From: Rhodobacter sp. CZR27
GTDB lineage: Bacteria > Pseudomonadota > Alphaproteobacteria > Rhodobacterales > Rhodobacteraceae
Assembly (NCBI RefSeq): GCF_002407205.1
Contig: NZ_CP023548.1
Span: forward strand, 954,501-1,018,500
Length of the DNA: 64,000 nucleotides
Direction: 5' to 3'
The notes under the pieces are model-generated. The model ran no database searches, was not told the DNA's origin, and was given only the letters and a program-made list of their open reading frames with translations. The position numbers and the translations under genes are program-made. Shown one piece after another: positions 27,101 through 34,862 of the stretch (positions are counted from its first letter, which is position 1; the number at the start of each line of letters is the position of its first letter).

Positions 27101-27670
27101 CGGGCGCGGCGCGAGCAGGGCGACCCGCAGGCGATCCTCGAGACGCTGGCGCAGCGCATCCGCGCGCTGGCCAATACCCACAACCTGCTGACCGCCGAGA
27201 ACTGGGCCTCGACGGCGCTGCGCGACATCCTCGCGCTCGAATTGCAGAACGTCTATGGCGACGAGCGCGTGACGCTGCGCGGTCCCGACATGCGGCTCAA
27301 TGCCCGCGCCACGCTGAGCCTCGGGATGGTGATCCACGAACTGGCCACCAATGCCTCGAAATACGGCGCCTTCTCCCGCCCCGAGGGGCGGGTCGCGGTG
27401 CGCTGGTCGCGCGTCGACGAGGGCGAGGGCGAGGAGTTCCGTATGGTGTGGCAGGAGAGCGGCGGTCCGCCGGCAAAACCGCCCTCGCGCGAGGGTTTTG
27501 GCACCCAACTGATGCGGTCCATGGTAGAGGGCTCATTCTATGGCAGTATCGAGAGCCACTGGGAACCCTCCGGACTGCGCCTCGTTGTGGCCCTGCCCTG
27601 GAATGCAGCAACCGAAGTGGACTACGACAGTGACCTGGACCCCCTCCGCCATGCGGATCCTCTACCTTGA
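24170..27670 (+). CDS. CheB-CheR-PAS-HWE hybrid histidine kinase
   Basis: Giant soluble signalling protein (1166 residues). Domain order: CheB methylesterase (about 15-195, with intact Ser24 in GASAGG, His51 and Asp143); CheR methyltransferase (about 215-480, SAM loop VPGCSTGQEA near 316); a Glu/Asn-rich coiled coil with NEEL repeats (about 640-700); two PAS regions (700-830 and 835-950); and an HWE kinase with phospho-acceptor His963 in QHRVKN, N-box HELATNASKYG and the WQE motif. The start at 24170 matches the CheB opening. It is followed by an overlapping receiver gene. Such fusions methylate and demethylate receptors or themselves; the stimulus here is unknown. Confidence 0.94.
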   Translation: MTELAPVPSPAAARDPILLGIGASAGGLEAFQSLLGALRPSDPFALILVQHLDPEHESLLPELLSKRTRLPVQPIEDGMEVQAGNVYLIPPAFALDIEGRRLKLQPFDTPRGLRRPIDSFLQALAREHGAQSAGVILSGTGSDGSSGVRAIKEAGGLVFAQDPKDSRYDGMPRAAISTGAVDLVLPAAEMIGVLRDFHDRASGIAPTIESDAEFIEKVVRNVRYRTGHDFSGYKSGTLLRRITLRMSVLGLDQPGDYLRELVQNRAEADRLFRDLLINVTSFFRDPAAFEALKQVAVPAILEGKGRSDEIRVWVPGCSTGQEAYSVAMILADAMARTDHRARLSVFGTDIDEEALAVARRAHYPNAIAAEVPPEYLDRYFLPTRSGFEVRGDLRDVVRFSSQSLVKDPPFSRLDLVTCRNLLIYFGHGLQELAHRVFHYALRPGGFLMLGPSETARAAGDPFAELVAEHRIYRRNDGPARPLDLPRGFRGTALGAEPPLPVPVPEQVFGLPSAAAEALLTRHVPPFLLIGPQDEVTRVGPGAERFVRLNSGTASLGIRALILPELEPAVRRLLTAGALAGGGFRQTRADALGPEFPQGVLIGAETLTNGARLVTFSAPAALPDADAGIVLDEGYVSQLEDELEEARRMVRTTVEELETSNEELKSSNEEMMSMNEELQSANEELSTTNEELQTKLAELAEANADLASFMDSTQIATVFLDRDLRLRSFTPEAATWFRFVDQDRGREITDIGSQLDMAVIAETSRKVAAEGMPQEIALLSSDGRAEVIVRFAPYRNGSAEAGGVVFSVFDVTAVTRYARAAEAASAEARASAEEIEELYLGSPGAMGLVDRDFRYLRANPKMAEFSGLPPDTIVGRSISEVHPDLAGRMVSSVRRVFDTGQPVLRQVLRGVSGDDPQVQRVWEVDWYPVHRSDGVRAVGFNITDVTRLLELQADLRRIMRELQHRVKNMLSNVIALVNRARREQGDPQAILETLAQRIRALANTHNLLTAENWASTALRDILALELQNVYGDERVTLRGPDMRLNARATLSLGMVIHELATNASKYGAFSRPEGRVAVRWSRVDEGEGEEFRMVWQESGGPPAKPPSREGFGTQLMRSMVEGSFYGSIESHWEPSGLRLVVALPWNAATEVDYDSDLDPLRHADPLP

Positions 27671-28004
27671 AGACGAGGCGATCATCGCGATGGAGACGGT
27701 CGAGACCTTGCGGGACATGGGGTTCGAGCTGATCGACATGGCCTATTCGCTGCCCGCCGCCGAACGCTTCGTGTCCGAGGCGCTGCCCGACATCGCGCTG
27801 CTGGACGTGAACCTCAGCCATGGCCGGACCTCGTTCGACCTCGGCAGCCGCCTGCTGGGCGAGGGCGTGCCGGTCGTCTTCGCCACCGGCTATGCGAGTT
27901 CGAGCCTGCCGGCCGATCCGCGCGCAACGGTGATCGAGAAGCCGGTCACGCCGGGCGCGCTGGAGCGGGCGCTGTCCGACGCCGTCTGCCGCCCGGAGGG
28001 CTGA
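27651..28004 (+). CDS. Single-domain response regulator (CheY-like)
   Basis: Receiver-only protein of 117 residues. The acidic pair is in LYLEDEA, the phospho-acceptor Asp in DIALLDVNLS, the switch Thr in FATGYAS and the Lys in VIEKPVTP. The ATG lies 20 bp before the end of the kinase gene in another frame, so the two are probably co-translated and form a cognate pair. With no output domain it would act by protein-protein contact, as is common for partners of HWE kinases. Confidence 0.92.
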   Translation: MRILYLEDEAIIAMETVETLRDMGFELIDMAYSLPAAERFVSEALPDIALLDVNLSHGRTSFDLGSRLLGEGVPVVFATGYASSSLPADPRATVIEKPVTPGALERALSDAVCRPEG

Positions 28005-28074
28005 GGCGGAACAAGCCGGCAACGCCTGCGTTGACATGGACAGCGGCCCGGCCGCCCCACCGGAGGACAGAGCC

Positions 28075-28230
28075 ATGTCAAGCCCGACCCTTTCCCTGAG
28101 CCTCACCTTCGCGGCGGCCGCGCTGTTCGCGATGCTTCTGCCATTCGTGCGCCGGGCACGCCCCGCGCCTGTGGCCGTTGAAGCGACCTCTCCGTCCGGG
28201 CAGCGCCGGAGCCGGCAATGGACCGCCTGA
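28075..28230 (+). CDS. Small single-pass membrane protein (51 aa)
   Basis: Small gene with GGAGGAC eight bases before ATG 28075. The product has one hydrophobic helix (residues 6-23, SLTFAAAALFAMLLPFV), then RRAR and a short basic tail, so it is probably a single-pass inner-membrane peptide with a cytoplasmic C-terminus. Its end overlaps the next small gene by 13 bp. It is 70 bp after the response regulator and may belong to the same transcript. No known family recognised. Confidence 0.6.
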   Translation: MSSPTLSLSLTFAAAALFAMLLPFVRRARPAPVAVEATSPSGQRRSRQWTA

Positions 28231-28472
28231 GCATCATCCTGACGCTGATGACCGGCGCCGTGATCACCGGCGGCTCGGTGATCCTGTTCTTCACCTTCGG
28301 CTGGTATGGCTGGGCGCCGATCGCCGTTGCCGTCCTTGCGGGCCTGCTGCTGTCGTGGCCGGTCGCGTGGCTGATCTCGCGGCGGATCAAACGCAAGGAT
28401 CCGCAATGGGACGAGACTGCCGTCGAGCGCGTCCCGAGCCCGATCCCGAAGCCCGACGCGCCGGAGGTCTGA
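28218..28472 (+). CDS. Small two-helix membrane protein (84 aa)
   Basis: Protein of 84 residues with two TM helices (about 5-29 and 34-54: VILFFTFGWYGWAP and VAVLAGLLLSWPVAWLI), then the basic SRRIKRKD and an acidic/Pro-rich cytoplasmic tail. Composition and overlap with the preceding small gene support it as real. It resembles conserved hypothetical membrane proteins of Rhodobacteraceae, but I cannot assign a role. Confidence 0.75.
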   Translation: MDRLSIILTLMTGAVITGGSVILFFTFGWYGWAPIAVAVLAGLLLSWPVAWLISRRIKRKDPQWDETAVERVPSPIPKPDAPEV

Positions 28473-28625
28473 GCGAGGGCGTCCGAAGCCGGCCACCGGT
28501 TGGCGGCGCGTGATCGCGAACGGGCGCAGCTGCGGCTGTCCGTTGCGTCTGGTGGCAGGCCGTTGCTTGATCCGGATAGGCCGCCGCTTCGCACGACGCA
28601 CCTGCGCGTGCCGCACGTCGCCTGC

Positions 28626-30056
28626 TCAGCGATGGGTCTCGAGCAGGTCGCGGGCCGCGCGAAGGTCGTCGCGGAAGCGCGCGCGTTCGGCCTCGCGCGC
28701 CGCTTCATCGGGCAGGCGCAGGATGTAGGACGGATGCACCGTCACCAGAACCGGCGTGCCGTCCGGCAGCGTCTCGACCTGACCGCGCCGCCGCAGCAAC
28801 CCGGCACCCGATCCGGTGAGCGAGGCGAGCGCGGTCGCCCCCATGGCGACGATGACCTTCGGCCGGACCAGCTCCCGCTCCAGATCCAGCCACCAGCGGC
28901 AGGCGGACACCTCACCAGCGTCCGGCTTCTGGTGGATGCGTCGCTTGCCCCGGGGGGTGAACTTGAAGTGCTTCACGGCATTGGTGACGAAGAGCGTCCT
29001 GCGGTCCAGACCTGCCTTTCCGGCCTCCTCGTCGAAGACCTGACCCGCCGGCCCGACGAAGGGACGACCGACCAGATCCTCGCGGTCGCCCGGCTGCTCG
29101 CCCACCACCATCAGCGCCGCGCTGGCGGGGCCCTCTCCGAACACCACCTGCGTGGCCGCGGACCACAGGTTGCAGCGCCGGCACTCTGCGGCCTGTGCGC
29201 GAAGCTCGTCCAGCGACCCCGGCGGCGGAGGCGCCGACGGCTGGCGCTGCCGCTCGATCGCCGCCCGGCGCGCGGGCGGCTCGGTGGGCGCGGCGGCCTG
29301 CATGTCGCGCGCCCGCTGTTCCGCCCCGCGGATCAGCGCGGGGATCAGCGCGGCCTCCGGCAGGTTCTTCCAGTAGCGCTTCGGCATCTCGGCCTGCATC
29401 GCCTTCGGCATCAGCCGCGCCGGGTTGAAGATGCCGGCGTAATAGGTGCGCCAGAGGTCTTCGGTCGCATCGGGGGGCGGGCGTTCGCGGCTCACGGTCT
29501 CGGTGAAGGAAAGCGTGCCGTCCACGAAGCGGGTTGTGACCTCCGGCGTCACGATGACCCAGTCCATGTCGCCGAAGCGGCGGGCGAAGAAGGGTGCCGC
29601 GGCCTCCTCGACCGGATGATCGGGCTCGAACCACGCCGCGAAGGCCCGGCGGGGGCCGTCGGGCGGCACCTCGCGGAAGCGCACGAAGGCATGCATCTTG
29701 TGGATCTCCCGGTGGACGGTCTTTTCCTGCGCGAGCAGCCGCCGCATGGGCGGATCGGTGCGGTCACCCCAGCGCAACTCGCCTGCATCCAGCCGCAGGA
29801 GCAGCGCATAGGCGCGGGCAAAGCGTTCCGGATCGGCATGGCACAGCGCGGCCTCGAAGCTCGCCACCGCCTCGCGAGGAAGCCGGATCTGGCGCGTCGC
29901 TGCAGCAGGCGGCGCACGTTCCGCAAAGAGGTCGGCCTCCGCCTCGCCGACGCGCCAGAGCACCTCCGCCGCAGGAACGCCGGCCTGCGCAAGGGCGCGC
30001 GCCTCGCGGCGCCAGGCGTGGACGGTGCCGATCCGGGGCAGCACGACCTCGTGCAT
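28626..30056 (-). CDS. DUF4130-UdgX fusion: uracil-DNA binding/repair protein
   Basis: Two-domain DNA-repair protein (476 residues). Residues 1 to about 240 form the DUF4130 (TIGR03915-type) domain. Residues about 285-470 are a family-4-like uracil-DNA glycosylase fold with GEQPGDREDLVGRPFVGPAG and VTVHPSYIL. The R-loop GKRRIHQKP carries His375, the diagnostic UdgX residue that in characterised UdgX proteins covalently traps the abasic sugar after uracil excision. It starts inside the stop of the radical SAM gene (TGATG), so the two are translationally coupled. Fusion and coupling match the TIGR03914/15/16 pairing known from genomes; the biochemical substrate of the pair is not established. 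Confidence 0.93.
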   Translation of the reverse strand: MHEVVLPRIGTVHAWRREARALAQAGVPAAEVLWRVGEAEADLFAERAPPAAATRQIRLPREAVASFEAALCHADPERFARAYALLLRLDAGELRWGDRTDPPMRRLLAQEKTVHREIHKMHAFVRFREVPPDGPRRAFAAWFEPDHPVEEAAAPFFARRFGDMDWVIVTPEVTTRFVDGTLSFTETVSRERPPPDATEDLWRTYYAGIFNPARLMPKAMQAEMPKRYWKNLPEAALIPALIRGAEQRARDMQAAAPTEPPARRAAIERQRQPSAPPPPGSLDELRAQAAECRRCNLWSAATQVVFGEGPASAALMVVGEQPGDREDLVGRPFVGPAGQVFDEEAGKAGLDRRTLFVTNAVKHFKFTPRGKRRIHQKPDAGEVSACRWWLDLERELVRPKVIVAMGATALASLTGSGAGLLRRRGQVETLPDGTPVLVTVHPSYILRLPDEAAREAERARFRDDLRAARDLLETHR

Positions 30057-31276
30057 CAGAACAGGCTCAACTGCTCGGGCGGGGGCGCAAAGCGGGCCCG
30101 GAGCGCGGCATCGTCAAGCCCGGCCGCCCGCCAGCCGGGCGCGATGATGAATGGCTTGGCATGCTTCATCACCGCCCCCATCGGCGCAAGATGCTCATAG
30201 CGCACCGCGCCATGGGCCCGCGCCTCAAGGATGCGCGCCACGGTCCTTGTTCCGAACCCCGGCACGCGCAGAAGCATCTCGCGCGGGGCGCGGTTCACAT
30301 CCACCGGAAAGGCCCCCCGATGCGCCATCGCCCAGGCAAGCTTTGGATCGACCTCCAGATCGAGCATTCCGCCCGTCGCGATCTCGCCCGCGTCGAACCC
30401 GTAGAACCTTAGCAGCCAGTCAGCTTGATAGAGCCGGTGTTCGCGCAGCAGCGGCGGCCGGACCAGCGGCAACGCCCGCGACGCATCGGGAATCGGCGAA
30501 AAGGCCGAGTAATACACCCGAGACAGCCCGTAATTGGCATAAAGCGTCGAGGCGCTGGCGAGGATCGCCGCGTCGTTCGCGCCGTCTGCGCCCACGATCA
30601 TCTGCGTGGACTGGCCCGCGGGCGCGAAGCGCGCCGGCCGCTTGCCGCGGTGCGACGGCTCGCGCGAGGCTTCGCGCCGCAGCCGCACCTCGGCCATCGC
30701 CTTGCGGATGCCGGTCGCCGATTTCTCGGGGGCCAGCCGCCCCAGTCCCGTTTCGGTCGGAAGCTCGACGTTGATCGACAGCCGGTCGGCGTAAAGGCCC
30801 GCCTGCTCGATCAATTCGGGCGCGGCATCGGGGATGGTCTTCAGGTGGATGTAGCCGCGGAAATTCTCCCGCTCGCGCAGGGTCTTTGCGATCCGCACCA
30901 TCGCGGCCATGGTCTCATCGGGCGAGCGGATGATGCCCGAGGACAGGAACAGCCCCTCGATGTAGTTGCGGCGGTACAACTCCACCGTCAGCGTCACGAC
31001 CTCCTCGACGGTGAAGCGCGCGCGTTCGACCTGCGACGAGGCGCGGTTCACGCAATAGGCGCAGTCGTAGATGCAGAAATTGGTCATCAGGATCTTGAGC
31101 AGGCTGATGCACCGCCCGTCCGGCGCATAGGCGTGGCAGATCCCGCTGCCCCCGGACGAGCCGAGGCCCTTGCCGTCGCTCGACTCGCGCCGCTCGCCCC
31201 CGCTGGAAGCGCAGGAGGCGTCGTATTTCGCCGCATCCGACAGGATCGCGAGCTTGCGGGCGAGATCGCGTTTCAT
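30056..31276 (-). CDS. Putative DNA modification/repair radical SAM protein
   Basis: Radical SAM enzyme (406 residues) of the TIGR03916 type. The 4Fe-4S motif is CIYDCAYC (CX3CX2C) near residue 68. A C-terminal helix-hairpin-helix, VDVNRAPREMLLRVPGFGTRTVARIL, implies DNA binding. A distal C-terminal part ends PPPEQLSLF, which resembles a beta-clamp-binding QLxLF peptide. It is coupled by TGATG to the DUF4130-UdgX gene. Reaction unknown; DNA repair or base modification is inferred from the HhH and the partner. Confidence 0.92.
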   Translation of the reverse strand: MKRDLARKLAILSDAAKYDASCASSGGERRESSDGKGLGSSGGSGICHAYAPDGRCISLLKILMTNFCIYDCAYCVNRASSQVERARFTVEEVVTLTVELYRRNYIEGLFLSSGIIRSPDETMAAMVRIAKTLRERENFRGYIHLKTIPDAAPELIEQAGLYADRLSINVELPTETGLGRLAPEKSATGIRKAMAEVRLRREASREPSHRGKRPARFAPAGQSTQMIVGADGANDAAILASASTLYANYGLSRVYYSAFSPIPDASRALPLVRPPLLREHRLYQADWLLRFYGFDAGEIATGGMLDLEVDPKLAWAMAHRGAFPVDVNRAPREMLLRVPGFGTRTVARILEARAHGAVRYEHLAPMGAVMKHAKPFIIAPGWRAAGLDDAALRARFAPPPEQLSLF

Positions 31277-31465
31277 GTGTTCTTAATATGTTCCTCGTGT
31301 TCCGCGATCAAGGCGTGGCGTCCGGATTGACCGAAACGTGACTCGATGGACCCTGCCACACCTCCGGCCGGGTGGAAGCCGCACCGTCAGGTTGTTGTTC
31401 CAGCCCCGTCCATCGCACAGGCGATCACGACCTCGCGCGGAACCCGGGACGGCCTTGATTGGTGA

Positions 31466-31487
31466 GCATGCTTATAATAAGTCATGC
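31466..31487 (+). promoter_or_regulatory. MarR operator and -10 element over the marR start
   Basis: An 11-bp perfect palindrome CTTATAATAAG (31471-31481) is flanked by GCATG (31466-31470) and CATGC (31483-31487). It contains a perfect TATAAT (31473-31478). Position and symmetry suggest an autoregulatory MarR operator over the promoter. No good -35 at 16-18 bp was found. Confidence 0.55.
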
Positions 31488-31960
31488 GCATGAAACAGGA
31501 CACGGACAGGTTGGGGCTGCTCTTGCACGATGCCGCCCGCGCGGTGCGCAAGCGCTTCGAGGCGCGGACGAGCCATCTTGGCCTTTCGACGGCACAATGG
31601 CGGCTCTTGGCCCAGCTTTCCCGCGAGCCCCGTGCGACTCAGGCGCGGCTGGCGGATCTGCTGGACATCGAGCCGATCAGCGTCTCGCGCCTGATCGACC
31701 GGATGGAGCAGGGCGGGTGGGTGCGACGCGAAGCCGACCCCTGCGACCGGCGCGCCCGGCTTGTCGTGCCCACGCAAAAGACGCTCGACGCCTATGCCGG
31801 CATCACGGCCATCGCCGACGAGGTCTATGCCGAGGCGCTGCAGGGGATCGACCCGGCGCGCCGCGCGGATCTCGTCACGATGCTTCGGACCATCGCGACC
31901 AACCTCGATGTCCCGGCAAGGGGCGGGTGCCCCCACCAGACCAGCAAGGCCAGCCGATGA
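31484..31960 (+). CDS. MarR family transcriptional regulator
   Basis: Winged-helix repressor of 158 residues. The recognition region reads RATQARLADLLDIEPISVSRLIDRMEQGGWVRREADPCDRRARLV, with the wing DPCDRRAR typical of MarR. It heads an operon with emrA- and emrB-like genes and most likely represses it until a drug or phenolic ligand binds. The start is either ATG 31484 or ATG 31490; no SD precedes either, and the -10 element lies 5-11 bases upstream, so the mRNA may be leaderless. Its stop overlaps the next ATG (ATGA). Confidence 0.92.
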   Translation: MRMKQDTDRLGLLLHDAARAVRKRFEARTSHLGLSTAQWRLLAQLSREPRATQARLADLLDIEPISVSRLIDRMEQGGWVRREADPCDRRARLVVPTQKTLDAYAGITAIADEVYAEALQGIDPARRADLVTMLRTIATNLDVPARGGCPHQTSKASR

Positions 31961-33063
31961 ACGCCCAGACCTCTTCCGACTCCTTCTTGGCCGCGGCATC
32001 CGGCCCGGCATCCCGGGCCCGCAGGGTGCGGCGCATCCTGCTGATGGCCGCCCTTCCTGCCGGCCTGCTGCTTGGCGCGGGCGGCTGGTGGGTGACCGGC
32101 GGTCGCTACGAGACCACCGACAACGCCTATCTGCATCAGGCCGTGATCGCGGTCTCCTCCGAGGTTTCGGGCCGCGTGACGCGGGTGGCGATCGCCGACA
32201 ACCGCCCCGTGAAGCGGGGAGAGCTGATGTTTCAGGTCGATCCCGAGCCGTGGCGGCTTGCGCTTGCGCGGGCCGAGGCCGCCGTCGCCTCGGCGCGGCT
32301 GCAGGTCGAGCAGTTGAAGGTCGCCCATGCGCAGGCGGTCGCGCAGGAGAAGCTGGCCGCCGACGATGCCGCCTATCAGACCTCCGAACTCGCCCGGCAG
32401 GCGGCGCTGTCGCGCAAGGGCGTGGCCGCCACGACCGCGCTGGACGATGCCCGGCACGAGGCGCTGCGGGCCAACGAGCTGCTGACCGTGGCGCGGCAGG
32501 CCACTGCGAGTGCGCTCGCGGCACTTGGGGGCGATCCGGAGGTCGCGGTGGACTCGCATCCGACGGTTCTGGCCGCGCTCGCCGCGCGCGACGAAGCTGC
32601 CTACAAGCTGTCGCTGACCGAGGTGCGGGCGCCGGCGGACGGGGTGGTCTATCAGGCGGCCTCGTTCAAGGCGGGAGAGCTGGTGACGGCGGGACAGCCC
32701 CTCTTCTCGCTGGTCGAGACCGGCGACGCCTGGATCGACGCGAACTTCAAGGAGACGCAACTTGCCGGCCTCGAGGCCGGTCAGGCGGCCGAGGTGCGGT
32801 TCGATGTCCGCCCAGATCGCCCGGTGGCGGCGGTCGTCGAGGCAATCGGCGCCGGCACCGGGTCGGAGTTCTCGCTGCTGCCGGCGCAGAACGCGACCGG
32901 CAATTGGGTGAAGGTCACGCAGCGGGTGCCGGTCCGCCTGCGGCTGGAGGAGGGCGCGGACCTGTCGGGCCTCGCCTCGGGCCTGTCGGCCGAAGTCACG
33001 GTCGACACGGGCCGGGTCCGTCACATCCCGGGGCTGGCCAGCTTCGCCGCCACCGCCGACTGA
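31957..33063 (+). CDS. Multidrug efflux periplasmic adaptor (EmrA-like)
   Basis: HlyD/EmrA-type membrane fusion protein (368 residues). One N-terminal TM helix (residues 25-46) is followed by the RYETTDNAYLHQAVIAVSSEVSGRV lipoyl half, a long coiled-coil hairpin (residues 100-200) and the second half VRAPADGVVYQAASFKAGELV. FKETQLAGLEAGQAAEV is the EmrA/FarA C-terminal barrel signature. The ATG overlaps the marR stop. It links the MFS pump to an outer-membrane channel not encoded here. Confidence 0.93.
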   Translation: MNAQTSSDSFLAAASGPASRARRVRRILLMAALPAGLLLGAGGWWVTGGRYETTDNAYLHQAVIAVSSEVSGRVTRVAIADNRPVKRGELMFQVDPEPWRLALARAEAAVASARLQVEQLKVAHAQAVAQEKLAADDAAYQTSELARQAALSRKGVAATTALDDARHEALRANELLTVARQATASALAALGGDPEVAVDSHPTVLAALAARDEAAYKLSLTEVRAPADGVVYQAASFKAGELVTAGQPLFSLVETGDAWIDANFKETQLAGLEAGQAAEVRFDVRPDRPVAAVVEAIGAGTGSEFSLLPAQNATGNWVKVTQRVPVRLRLEEGADLSGLASGLSAEVTVDTGRVRHIPGLASFAATAD

Positions 33064-33075
33064 TCCGAGGGCGCC

Positions 33076-34596
33076 ATGACCCCACCGCCGAAGCCGCCCG
33101 TGGAGCACCGCGGGCTGATCACCGCCATGATCATGCTGGCCACGATCATGCAGGTGCTCGACACCACGATCGCCAACGTGGCGCTGCCGTCGATGACCGG
33201 CGATCTCGACGCTTCGGCCGACACGATCAACTGGGTGCTGACCTCCTACATCGTGGCCGCCGCCATCATGACACCGGTCACCGGCTGGCTTGCCGACCGC
33301 ATCGGCAAGCGCGAGCTGTTCCTGGCCTCCATCGTCGGGTTCACGCTGGCCTCGATGGCCTGCGGCATGGCGTGGAGCCTGCCGTCGATGGTGGGTTTCC
33401 GCCTGTTGCAGGGCATCTTCGGCGCGGCCATCGTGCCGCTGTCGCAGACCTTCCTGCTCGACATCAACCCGCGCGAGAAGGCGGGGCAGGCGATGGCGGT
33501 CTGGGGCGCGGGCATCATGGTGGGGCCGATCATCGGCCCGACGCTCGGCGGCTGGCTGACCGAAAGCTGGAACTGGCGCTGGGTGTTCTTCATCAACCTG
33601 CCGCTGGGGATCGTGGCCTTCCTCGGCTGCGTGGCCTGGCTGCCGCGGGCCGGCCGGGTGATCCGGCGCTTCGACTTCTTCGGCTTTGCGATGCTCGCCA
33701 TCGCGCTCGGCTCGCTGCAGCTGATGCTGGATCGCGGCGCCGAGGTCGAATGGTTCGCGGCGCTGGAGACCTGGATCTACCTGTTCCTGATGCTGACCGG
33801 CTTCTGGGTCTTCGTCATCCATATCCTGAGCACCGACAAGCCGTTCCTGGATGCGGCGATGTTCGCCGACCGCAACTTTGCCACCGGGCTCGTCTTCATC
33901 TTCGTCGTGGGCATCATCCTGCTGGCAAGCCTTGCGCTGCTGCCCCCGATGCTGTCGCACATCTTCGGCTATCCCGTGATCACCACCGGCATGGTAATGG
34001 CCCCGCGCGGCATCGGCACGATGATCGCGATGCTGCTGGCGGGCAGGCTCCTGCGGCTGGTCGATGCGCGCATTCTGGTGACGATGGGCCTGTCGCTGAC
34101 GGCGGTCTCGCTGCACATGATGACCGGGTTCAGCCCTCAGATGGACAGAACGCCCATCGTGCTGTCGGGCGTTGTGCAGGGGCTGGGATTGGGGCTGGTG
34201 TTCGTGCCGCTCTCCACCGTGGCCTTCGCCACCATCGACCCGCGCTTCCGGGCCGACGCCACAAGTCTCTTTTCGCTGGTGCGCAACATCGGCTCGTCGG
34301 TGGGGATCTCGATGGTGACGGTGATGCTCACGCACAACACGCAGATCAACCATGCCGAGTTGGGCGCCCATGTCTCGGCCGGCAACCCGCAGCTCTGGCA
34401 ACTGTCGCCCGAGGCCGCGCAGGGGGCCGCGCTGCCGCTTTCGGTCATCGACCGGGTGGTGACGCAGCAGGCGGCGATGATCGCCTATGTGGACGATTTC
34501 CGGCTGATGATGCTCATCACCCTTGCGGCGCTTCCGCTTGGCCTGCTGCTGCGTCGTCCGCAGGCCCCGGCGCCGGCGGCAGTCCCGGCGGACTGA
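33076..34596 (+). CDS. DHA2-family MFS multidrug exporter (EmrB/QacA-like)
   Basis: Fourteen-helix proton-driven exporter (506 residues). It opens with the DHA2 signature MQVLDTTIANVALP (antiporter motif D1) and has GWLADRIGKRELF (motif A) and the antiporter motif C region GPTLGGWLTESWNWRWVFFINLP. It starts 12 bp after the emrA-like gene with GAGGG upstream, so it is the third gene of the marR-emrA-emrB operon. Likely exports hydrophobic toxicants across both membranes with the adaptor. Confidence 0.95.
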   Translation: MTPPPKPPVEHRGLITAMIMLATIMQVLDTTIANVALPSMTGDLDASADTINWVLTSYIVAAAIMTPVTGWLADRIGKRELFLASIVGFTLASMACGMAWSLPSMVGFRLLQGIFGAAIVPLSQTFLLDINPREKAGQAMAVWGAGIMVGPIIGPTLGGWLTESWNWRWVFFINLPLGIVAFLGCVAWLPRAGRVIRRFDFFGFAMLAIALGSLQLMLDRGAEVEWFAALETWIYLFLMLTGFWVFVIHILSTDKPFLDAAMFADRNFATGLVFIFVVGIILLASLALLPPMLSHIFGYPVITTGMVMAPRGIGTMIAMLLAGRLLRLVDARILVTMGLSLTAVSLHMMTGFSPQMDRTPIVLSGVVQGLGLGLVFVPLSTVAFATIDPRFRADATSLFSLVRNIGSSVGISMVTVMLTHNTQINHAELGAHVSAGNPQLWQLSPEAAQGAALPLSVIDRVVTQQAAMIAYVDDFRLMMLITLAALPLGLLLRRPQAPAPAAVPAD

Positions 34597-34612
34597 CATC
34601 CCGAACCGGTCG

Positions 34613-34633
34613 CCCGCCGCAGCGAGCGGCGGG
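34613..34633. terminator. Hairpin between emrB-like gene and tRNA-Tyr
   Basis: Perfect 8-bp stem CCCGCCGC/GCGGCGGG with a 5-base loop, 16 bp past the emrB-like stop. On the plus strand GTTAATCTTCT follows. It could end transcription from both converging sides. Confidence 0.55.
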
Positions 34634-34659
34634 GTTAATCTTCTGATCTGTCAGGAAGA

Positions 34660-34743
34660 TGGTGGGCGACCCTGGAATCGAACCAGGCATGAGTCGCCTC
34701 GGCGGAGTTACAGTCCGCTGCCGCACCTTGCAGCACGTCGCCC
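34660..34743 (-). tRNA. tRNA-Tyr (GTA), CCA encoded
   Basis: Class II tRNA of 84 bases on the minus strand. Acceptor stem GGGCGAC/GTCGCCC, discriminator A and encoded CCA. Anticodon stem GCGGA/TCCGC encloses loop CTGTAAC with anticodon GTA. The long variable arm contains GAG-GCGA-CTC, as expected for tRNA-Tyr, and the T arm is CCTGG-TTCGATT-CCAGG. The D arm is unusual: G is at position 8 where U is near-universal, and the A14/A21 pattern is not evident. Confidence 0.93.
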
Positions 34744-34862
34744 ACTGGCGGGCTGATTATCCGAGGGTCCGGGGAGGGTCAAGGGACAATCGCAGCATTT
34801 CTTTCGCCTTGCGCAGCGAGGGCGGCGGGATCATTGTCGCCTCCGTTTTTCAGGAGAGACCG

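Noticed and set aside
23972..27508. A 1178-codon open frame on the minus strand opposite the CheB-CheR kinase
   Set aside because: Low-complexity translation with no motif; the plus-strand gene has complete catalytic signatures.
31825..34599. A 924-codon minus-strand frame opposite emrA-emrB
   Set aside because: His/Gln/Arg-rich shadow translation; the plus-strand efflux genes are unambiguous.
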